A stretch of DNA of 35,347 bases from Citrobacter sp. (GTDB lineage Bacteria > Pseudomonadota > Gammaproteobacteria > Enterobacterales > Enterobacteriaceae): NCBI GenBank assembly GCA_019415335.1, contig DXKH01000043.1, positions 1 to 35,347 of the forward strand, read 5' to 3'. Below, in pieces: positions 29,655-35,347 of this stretch (positions are counted from its first letter, which is position 1; the number at the start of each line of letters is the position of its first letter). The position numbers were made by a program, and so were the translations under genes. The notes below the pieces were generated by a model, which was not told the origin of the DNA, ran no database searches, and worked only from the letters and a program-made list of their open reading frames with translations.

Positions 29655-30077
29655 ATGAAGAAGGTCATAGCGCTGGTTGCGCTGAGCCTGCTGGTAGCAG
29701 GTTGTGTAAGCAATGGAAAAGTGTCGGTTAACCGTGAGCAATTACAGCATCACCGCTTTGTTCTGGAGAGCGTGGACGGTAAGCCGATTAATGCGACGGG
29801 CCATCCGCTTGAGCTGAGCTTTGGCGAAAAGATGACGATATCCGGCAATATGTGCAATCGCTTCCACGGTCAGGCATCACTTTCTGACGGTGCACTGAAG
29901 GTAAAAGAGATGGCGATGACCCGTATGATGTGCGCCGATCCTCAGCTCAGTGAGCTGGATAATACCCTCAGCACCATGCTGAAACAGGGCGCACAAGTCG
30001 ACCTGACCGCGAACCAGCTCACGCTGGCTACTGCGGAACACACGTTAAGCTATAGACTTGCCGATTTAGTGCAGTAA
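29655..30077 (+). CDS. hslJ: HslJ, META-domain lipoprotein (heat-inducible)
   Basis: A 140-residue lipoprotein with a signal peptide and the lipobox LLVAGC (Cys17), followed by a META/HslJ domain. Conserved features are HRFVLESVDGKPI, the GNMCNRFHG turn and MTRMMCADPQ, where the two cysteines could form a disulfide. E. coli HslJ is heat-induced and has been linked to novobiocin resistance. The frame opens five codons earlier, but the ATG at 29655 follows AGAGAG and gives the E. coli length. It converges on ydbJ with a seven-base gap. Confidence 0.94.
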   Translation: MKKVIALVALSLLVAGCVSNGKVSVNREQLQHHRFVLESVDGKPINATGHPLELSFGEKMTISGNMCNRFHGQASLSDGALKVKEMAMTRMMCADPQLSELDNTLSTMLKQGAQVDLTANQLTLATAEHTLSYRLADLVQ

Positions 30078-30084
30078 TGGGGGC

Positions 30085-30357
30085 TTAATAGCTACCACAG
30101 CTTCCCGCGGCGAGAGATTGCTCGCTGCAGCGTTTGCCGTTGGGAAGCGCGCACATGCCGATTGCCGAGCCATCCAGTTGACGAGCAACGGAAAGCGAAC
30201 CGCCAATCATGGCGCAATTGGCCTCACCGGAACTGGTCATTGCCGCTTTTAAACCCGGTGCGACATGTGCTGCTGTCGCCTGCTGAACAGGTTCATTGTC
30301 ACTGCTGCAAGCCGATAATAATAACGCGGCACATCCTACCCAAAACGCTGCGCGCAT
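30085..30357 (-). CDS. ydbJ: YdbJ, DUF333 lipoprotein
   Basis: A 90-residue lipoprotein with the lipobox LLSAC (Cys17) and a DUF333 domain: ANCAMIGGSLSVARQ, then MCALPNGKRCSEQSL and a final GSCGSY. It has four cysteines after the lipobox, probably disulfide-bonded in the periplasm. The ATG at 30357 follows GAGGGGAG; the frame opens 11 codons further without a better ribosome site. The function is unknown. In E. coli it is also the neighbour of hslJ. Confidence 0.92.
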   Translation of the reverse strand: MRAAFWVGCAALLLSACSSDNEPVQQATAAHVAPGLKAAMTSSGEANCAMIGGSLSVARQLDGSAIGMCALPNGKRCSEQSLAAGSCGSY

Positions 30358-30446
30358 TTGACTCCCCTCATATTCTGTAAGCGTAACCAAGCCGCACTAA
30401 TAATAGGCATCCGTCTTCGTCGCGTCGAGAGCCAAAACGCGCATTT

Positions 30447-30463
30447 ATGCGGCCTGGCCGCAT
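30447..30463. terminator. Hairpin between ydbJ and the NlpC/P60 gene
   Basis: A 7-bp stem ATGCGGC / GCCGCAT with a CTG loop lies about 50 bases beyond the NlpC/P60 stop. The T-rich tail (TTTATT) is on the plus-strand side, whereas the gene ends in the other direction, so its role as that gene's terminator is uncertain. Confidence 0.4.
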
Positions 30464-30513
30464 TTTATTGCGCTTTTTCGCGCGATATTTGATCCCACGG
30501 CCCTGTTCTGTTG

Positions 30514-31041
30514 CTATGCGCTTACCCTACGCGCGGTCAGATAGTGCTCCTGCCAGTACTGATTCGACAGATGTGACAACGTCACACCTTGTGAGCTGGA
30601 CGCATGAATAAAGGAATCATTGCCGATATAGACGCCGACATGATGCACATTCGGTTCTGTCTTAAAGAACACCAGATCGCCGACTGCGAGCTCACGCTGA
30701 CTGACACGCAGGCCCATACGGCTTTGCTCCAGCGCAGTACGGGGCAGATGCTTGTGAATAACCGACGCAATAATTCTGCGTGTAAACGCCGAACAATCAA
30801 TACCGTTTCGGCTGTCCCCACCCCAGCGGTAATCGGTTCCTCTCCACACCGCAAACTCACTCATAATGCGACGCTTCAGTTGCGCTTTCTTATTCGGAAC
30901 AGGCGCTTGCGAAAAGTGCCCTTCAGAATAAGAGAGTTGAGAAAATGTATTGAATCCCCAGTCTTTTGCCTGAATTTTTACAAAGGCAAATGACGATGAC
31001 GAGGCGGAAATAAGTAAAGCAAGCAGTAATATTCGAATCAT
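30514..31041 (-). CDS. Secreted NlpC/P60 cysteine peptidase (C40 family)
   Basis: A 175-residue protein with a signal peptide (hydrophobic 2-15, likely cleaved after the FA at about 18-19) and a C-terminal NlpC/P60 domain. The catalytic set is present: Cys83 in GIDCSAFT, His134 in HHVGVYIG and His146 in FIHASSSQG. Proteins of this kind cut peptidoglycan peptide crosslinks, as MepS does in E. coli, but this one has no lipobox and is not MepS or MepH by length or start. I do not recall a gene at this site in E. coli K-12. It is monocistronic, divergent from nifJ across a 610-base spacer. Its exact substrate is unknown. Confidence 0.88.
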   Translation of the reverse strand: MIRILLLALLISASSSSFAFVKIQAKDWGFNTFSQLSYSEGHFSQAPVPNKKAQLKRRIMSEFAVWRGTDYRWGGDSRNGIDCSAFTRRIIASVIHKHLPRTALEQSRMGLRVSQRELAVGDLVFFKTEPNVHHVGVYIGNDSFIHASSSQGVTLSHLSNQYWQEHYLTARRVSA

Positions 31042-31651
31042 AACCTAATCAAAACAATTAATTACATGAACACATCCAGACTTTTTGCGCACGAAAAAGA
31101 TTTATCTATAGCGATAAATAAAAGAGTCATTTTTGTTATAACGCGTATTCGCGTTTTAAATAGAGATTATCGACATTCGGTAACGCGAAGATTTACAGAC
31201 GCTTCCCGTTCTGAACTGCGCTGAGTATAGGCGTGGACACTCTGATACCGAACTTAAAAAGCCTTATTAAGAATTTTATGTTGCGACAATAACGGCGAAG
31301 ATAATAAATTTATTAAGGAAATTCTCAAAGAAAATTCCAATCCATTTTTGGATGATGTGTTTTATCTTGTTGTGCCAGCGAAGATATTATCACTATGCGT
31401 AAAGTAAAATTAATCTCCCCCTCTATAAGCCATAACTAGCTCATAACAAAAAAACAAAATAAAATATACAACCGGTATTTATCGGCACGTAATAAATGGG
31501 GCGATATTTTTGCGATCCTTGTGTCAATTTGTGCACTCGAAAGCGGCACAACTTCTAGGGAATACAGGAAAGTCCTATACTAAAGGAATAATTATCTGGT
31601 CGCTAAGTGGTTTCTGGCGTCCCTCTTTTTTGCGCAATGTAAGGGTGTCAT
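31042..31651. other. 610-base A+T-rich divergent spacer upstream of nifJ/ydbK
   Basis: No gene is supported. The stretch is long for this genome and A+T-rich throughout. It contains small hairpins, for example AACGCG-TATT-CGCGTT at 31140-31155. It must hold the promoters of the NlpC/P60 gene and of nifJ. A plausible nifJ promoter region is listed separately. An unannotated small RNA cannot be excluded. Confidence 0.5.
31529..31581 (+). promoter_or_regulatory. Candidate nifJ promoter with upstream inverted repeat
   Basis: TATACT at 31576-31581 could be a -10 element, 70 bases before the start codon; no good -35 hexamer precedes it. Instead TTGTGC-N11-GCACAA (31529-31551) is centred about 36 bases upstream of that hexamer, a suitable place for an activator. 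I could not match it with confidence to SoxS, FNR or CRP sites. Confidence 0.35.
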
Positions 31652-34600
31652 ATGCAAACAATTGACGGTAATGGTGCAGTCGCTTCGGTGGCGTTTCGTA
31701 CCAGTGAAGTTATCGCCATCTACCCCATTACGCCCAGTTCAACGATGGCTGAACAGGCAGATGCCTGGGCAGGCAACGGGCTAAAAAATGTCTGGGGGGA
31801 TACGCCGCGCGTCGTCGAAATGCAGTCGGAAGGCGGCGCTATCGCTACCGTTCACGGTGCGCTGCAAACTGGCGCGCTGGCCACTTCCTTTACCTCTTCA
31901 CAGGGATTATTGCTGATGATCCCCACGCTGTACAAACTGGCGGGACAATTGACCCCTTTTGTACTGCATGTCGCTGCTCGTACTGTGGCAACCCACGCAC
32001 TGTCTATTTTTGGCGATCATTCTGACGTCATGGCTGTCCGCCAGACCGGCTGCGCCATGCTGTGCGCAGCGAGCGTACAGGAAGCGCAGGACTTTGCGCT
32101 GATCTCGCAAATCGCCACTCTGAAAAGTCGGGTTCCCTTCATTCATTTCTTTGATGGTTTTCGCACCTCGCATGAGATCAACAAAATCATCCCGCTGGCA
32201 GATGACACAATTCGCGGCCTGATGCCGCAGGCTGAAATTGATGCGCACCGTGCCCGGGCGCTCAATCCGGAACACCCGGTGATCCGTGGCACCTCCGCGA
32301 ATCCGGATACCTACTTCCAGTCCCGCGAAGCGACCAACCCGTGGTATGACGCGGTATATGACCATGTCGAACAGGCGATGAATGACTTCGCTGCCGCAAC
32401 CGGTCGTCAGTATCAGCCGTTCGAATACTACGGACATCCGCAGGCCGAACGGGTCATCATTCTGATGGGCTCCGCCATCGGCACCAGCGAAGAGGTGGTC
32501 GACGAACTGCTGACGCGCGGCGAGAAAGTTGGGGTGCTTAAAGTCCGTCTGTTCCGCCCCTTCTCGGCTAAACACCTGCTGCGGGCCTTACCTGAATCTG
32601 TCCGCACGATTGCCGTGCTCGATCGAACCAAAGAACCTGGGGCTCAGGCCGAGCCGCTCTATCTCGACGTGATGACCGCGCTGGCGGAGGCCTTCAACGC
32701 TGGCGAACGCGAAACGTTGCCACGCGTGATTGGCGGTCGCTATGGTCTCTCGTCAAAAGAGTTTGGTCCGGACTGCGTGCTGGCCGTCTTTAATGAACTG
32801 AGCCGCACCAAACCCAAGCCGCACTTTACCGTCGGCATCTACGACGATGTGACCAATCTGTCGCTGCCGCTGCCTGACAACACGTTGCCGTCGACCGCCA
32901 AACTGGAGGCGCTGTTTTACGGTCTCGGCAGTGACGGCAGCGTCTCGGCGACCAAGAACAACATCAAGATCATCGGTAACTCGACGCCATGGTATGCCCA
33001 GGGTTACTTCGTGTATGACTCGAAAAAGGCTGGCGGCCTGACGGTTTCTCACCTGCGAGTGAGTGAAAAGCCGATCCGCTCTGCTTATCTGGTCTCTCAG
33101 GCCGATTTTGTCGGTTGCCATCAATTGCAGTTTATCGACAAGTACCAGATGGCTGAGCGCCTGAAACCCGGTGGTATTTTCCTGCTGAATACGCCCTATC
33201 CTGCTGATGAGGTCTGGTCGCGCTTGCCACAGGAAGTACAGGCGGTGCTGAACCAGAAGAAAGCGCGTTTTTACGTCATTAATGCGGCGAAAATTGCTCG
33301 TGAATGTGGGCTGGCGGCGCGTATTAACACCGTCATGCAGATGGCGTTTTTCCATCTGACACAAATCCTGCCGGGCGACAGCGCGCTGGCTGAGCTTCAG
33401 GGTGCGATTGCCAAAAGCTACAGCAGCAAAGGCCAGGATCTGGTGGAACGCAACTGGCAGGCACTGGCACTGGCGCGCGAATCTGTTGCTGAGGTGCCGT
33501 TGCAGGCGGTTGATCCGCACAGCGCCAACCGGCCTCCGGTAGTGTCTGACGCCGCACCTGATTTTGTGAAAACCGTAACCGCGGCAATGCTCGCGGGCCT
33601 CGGCGATGCCCTTCCTGTCTCGGCGCTGCCGCCCGACGGCACCTGGCCAATGGGCACCACACGCTGGGAAAAACGCAACATCGCCGAAGAGATCCCCATC
33701 TGGAAAGAGGAACTTTGTACTCAGTGCAACCACTGTGTTGCCGCCTGCCCGCACTCGGCCATTCGGGCCAAAGTGGTATCACCAGAAGTGATGGAAAACG
33801 CTCCCGCCAGCCTGCATTCGCTGGATGTAAAATCACGTGATATGCGCGGACAGAAATACGTTCTGCAGGTCGCGCCAGAAGACTGCACCGGCTGTAATCT
33901 GTGCGTGGAAGTGTGTCCGGCGAAAGACCGTCAGAATCCGGAAATCAAGGCCATCAATATGATGTCGCGCCTTGAACACGTCGAAGAAGAGAAAGTGAAT
34001 TATGACTTCTTCCTCGATCTGCCGGAAATTGACCGCAGCAAACTTGAGCGCATTGATATCCGTACGTCGCAGCTGATTACGCCGCTGTTTGAGTACTCCG
34101 GTGCCTGCTCCGGCTGTGGTGAGACGCCGTATATCAAGTTACTGACCCAACTCTATGGCGACAGAATGCTGATCGCCAATGCCACCGGGTGTTCGTCTAT
34201 TTACGGCGGTAACCTCCCCTCCACGCCATACACGACCGATGCCAATGGTCGCGGCCCCGCGTGGGCGAACTCGCTGTTTGAGGATAACGCAGAATTCGGT
34301 CTGGGCTTCCGACTGACGGTCGATCAGCATCGGGTACGCGTTTTGCGCCTGCTTGAACAGTTTGCTGACCATATCCCAGCCGAACTGAACGACGCGCTAC
34401 ATGCGGATGCGACACCTGAAGTCCGTCGCGAACAGGTTGCCGCGCTGCGTCAACATCTGAAGGATGTCGATGGTGCACGTGAACTGCTCACCGACGCCGA
34501 TGCGCTGGTTGAAAAATCCATCTGGCTGATTGGCGGTGACGGCTGGGCCTATGATATTGGCTTTGGCGGGCTGGATCATGTGATGAGCCTGACTGAAAAC

Positions 34601-35176
34601 GTCAATATTCTGGTGCTGGATACGCAGTGCTACTCCAACACGGGCGGTCAGGCCTCAAAAGCCACGCCGCTCGGTGCTGTGACCAAATTTGGTGAGCACG
34701 GTAAGCGTAAAGCGCGTAAAGATCTGGGTGTCAGCATAATGATGTACGGCCATGTCTATGTGGCGCAGATTTCGCTCGGAGCGCAGCTTAACCAGACCGT
34801 GAAGGCCATTCAGGAAGCGGAAGCGTATCCTGGCCCGTCGCTGATCATCGCCTATAGCCCGTGTGAAGAGCATGGCTATGACCTCGCGCTGAGTCACGAT
34901 CAGATGCGTCAACTGACAGCGACCGGCTTCTGGCCGCTTTACCGCTTTGATCCACGTCGTGCGGATGAAGGCAAATTGCCGCTGGCGCTGGACTCTCGTC
35001 CGCCGTCAGATGCGCTGGCAGAGACCTTGCTCAATGAGCAACGTTTCCGTCGCCTGAATGCACAGCAACCGGACGTCGCTGAGCAGTTATGGAAAGATGC
35101 GGCAGCGGATCTGCAAAAACGCTATGACTTCCTGGCGCAGCTGGCAGGTAAAGCAGAAAAGACCAGTACCGACTGA
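31652..35176 (+). CDS. nifJ: Pyruvate:flavodoxin/ferredoxin oxidoreductase (YdbK/NifJ)
   Basis: A 1174-residue cytosolic enzyme, the same length as E. coli YdbK, converting pyruvate and CoA to acetyl-CoA and CO2 with reduction of flavodoxin or ferredoxin. Order: N-terminal pyrimidine domain with YPITPSSTMAEQAD, the transketolase-like and gamma domains, then two 4Fe-4S sites near residues 690 (CTQCNHCVAACPH) and 744 (CTGCNLCVEVCPA). The third cluster cysteines are near 818 (CSGCGETPY). The C-terminal thiamine-diphosphate site is GGDGWAYDIGFGGLDH with LDTQCYSNTGGQASKAT. The ATG at 31652 gives the usual start. In E. coli this enzyme is linked to oxidative stress response and low-potential electron supply. 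A terminator follows. Confidence 0.97.
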   Translation: MQTIDGNGAVASVAFRTSEVIAIYPITPSSTMAEQADAWAGNGLKNVWGDTPRVVEMQSEGGAIATVHGALQTGALATSFTSSQGLLLMIPTLYKLAGQLTPFVLHVAARTVATHALSIFGDHSDVMAVRQTGCAMLCAASVQEAQDFALISQIATLKSRVPFIHFFDGFRTSHEINKIIPLADDTIRGLMPQAEIDAHRARALNPEHPVIRGTSANPDTYFQSREATNPWYDAVYDHVEQAMNDFAAATGRQYQPFEYYGHPQAERVIILMGSAIGTSEEVVDELLTRGEKVGVLKVRLFRPFSAKHLLRALPESVRTIAVLDRTKEPGAQAEPLYLDVMTALAEAFNAGERETLPRVIGGRYGLSSKEFGPDCVLAVFNELSRTKPKPHFTVGIYDDVTNLSLPLPDNTLPSTAKLEALFYGLGSDGSVSATKNNIKIIGNSTPWYAQGYFVYDSKKAGGLTVSHLRVSEKPIRSAYLVSQADFVGCHQLQFIDKYQMAERLKPGGIFLLNTPYPADEVWSRLPQEVQAVLNQKKARFYVINAAKIARECGLAARINTVMQMAFFHLTQILPGDSALAELQGAIAKSYSSKGQDLVERNWQALALARESVAEVPLQAVDPHSANRPPVVSDAAPDFVKTVTAAMLAGLGDALPVSALPPDGTWPMGTTRWEKRNIAEEIPIWKEELCTQCNHCVAACPHSAIRAKVVSPEVMENAPASLHSLDVKSRDMRGQKYVLQVAPEDCTGCNLCVEVCPAKDRQNPEIKAINMMSRLEHVEEEKVNYDFFLDLPEIDRSKLERIDIRTSQLITPLFEYSGACSGCGETPYIKLLTQLYGDRMLIANATGCSSIYGGNLPSTPYTTDANGRGPAWANSLFEDNAEFGLGFRLTVDQHRVRVLRLLEQFADHIPAELNDALHADATPEVRREQVAALRQHLKDVDGARELLTDADALVEKSIWLIGGDGWAYDIGFGGLDHVMSLTENVNILVLDTQCYSNTGGQASKATPLGAVTKFGEHGKRKARKDLGVSIMMYGHVYVAQISLGAQLNQTVKAIQEAEAYPGPSLIIAYSPCEEHGYDLALSHDQMRQLTATGFWPLYRFDPRRADEGKLPLALDSRPPSDALAETLLNEQRFRRLNAQQPDVAEQLWKDAAADLQKRYDFLAQLAGKAEKTSTD

Positions 35177-35215
35177 CACGATTGCCGGAATCATTACCTG
35201 ACCACAAATAAACAT

Positions 35216-35239
35216 CCTCCGGCATAGCCGGAGGTTTTT
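35216..35239 (+). terminator. Terminator of nifJ/ydbK
   Basis: A perfect 8-bp stem CCTCCGGC / GCCGGAGG with an ATA loop followed by five T residues, 40 bases after the stop. Confidence 0.93.
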
Positions 35240-35347
35240 CTGATGCGCCTATAAGGCTCTGTTACCAGCCGCGCCCTAACAGGCGCATACGATCTGACAT
35301 TTGCATCAGACTTCGTTACTTACGGCCCGTAAACGGGCTACCCGGAT

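Noticed and set aside
31521..31560. SoxS/MarA box upstream of nifJ
   Set aside because: GCAC elements are present but the CAAA part of the consensus is not at the required distance on either strand.
32753..33754. Open frame of 333 codons on the minus strand
   Set aside because: Antisense shadow of nifJ/ydbK; composition typical of antisense frames.

Overview
The window is enterobacterial chromosome. Many proteins match Escherichia/Salmonella/Citrobacter families at full length: Trg, AldA, GapC, YdcF, HrpA, AzoR, YdbH-YnbE-YdbL, LdhA, HslJ, YdbJ and YdbK/NifJ. The gene order follows the E. coli K-12 ydcJ-to-ydbK region, inverted and with local losses and gains. An intact gapC, a frmRA pair beside trg, a family II pyrophosphatase and pcaHG make Citrobacter or a close relative more likely than E. 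coli K-12. This genus call is inference from layout; no database was searched.

Layout. Positions 1-70 hold the start of an IS110/IS1111-family transposase running off the left edge. 0.2-6.7 kb is a metabolic block: a type B carboxylesterase and ydcJ (2-oxoadipate dioxygenase/decarboxylase family) on the minus strand, pcaHG (protocatechuate 3,4-dioxygenase) diverging from ydcJ, then a Mn-dependent pyrophosphatase (ppaC) and the LysR regulator ydcI. 6.7-10.1 kb has trg, which carries a C-terminal NWETF tether, and frmRA with a clear FrmR operator. 10.2-16.1 kb has cybB, gapC, aldA, ydcF and an MHS-type transporter preceded by a repeated operator-like motif. 16.3-21.0 kb has hrpA and azoR.

21.0-25.6 kb is a minus-strand series: ydbH-ynbE-ydbL (intermembrane lipid homeostasis), then the aldo-keto reductase pdxI/ydbC and a GFA-family gene. 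25.6-28.55 kb is strikingly A+T-rich and separates ydbH from ldhA, which are neighbours in K-12. It holds one large gene, a membrane acyltransferase fused to an SGNH domain, plus gene-poor flanks with small ORFs and imperfect 25-bp direct repeats. It looks like a horizontally acquired surface-modification insert. From 28.56 kb the backbone resumes: ldhA, hslJ, ydbJ, a secreted NlpC/P60 peptidase, a 610-base A+T-rich spacer and the pyruvate:flavodoxin oxidoreductase gene.

The recurring themes are mixed-acid and redox metabolism (ldhA, nifJ/ydbK, gapC, aldA, azoR), aldehyde detoxification (frmRA, aldA, GFA family) and envelope maintenance or modification (ydbH-ynbE-ydbL, AT3-SGNH acyltransferase, NlpC/P60, several lipoproteins). 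No CRISPR array, tRNA, rRNA or complete prophage was seen. The strongest accessory signals are the acyltransferase island, the orphan pcaHG pair, the tethered Trg and the repeat cluster upstream of the transporter.
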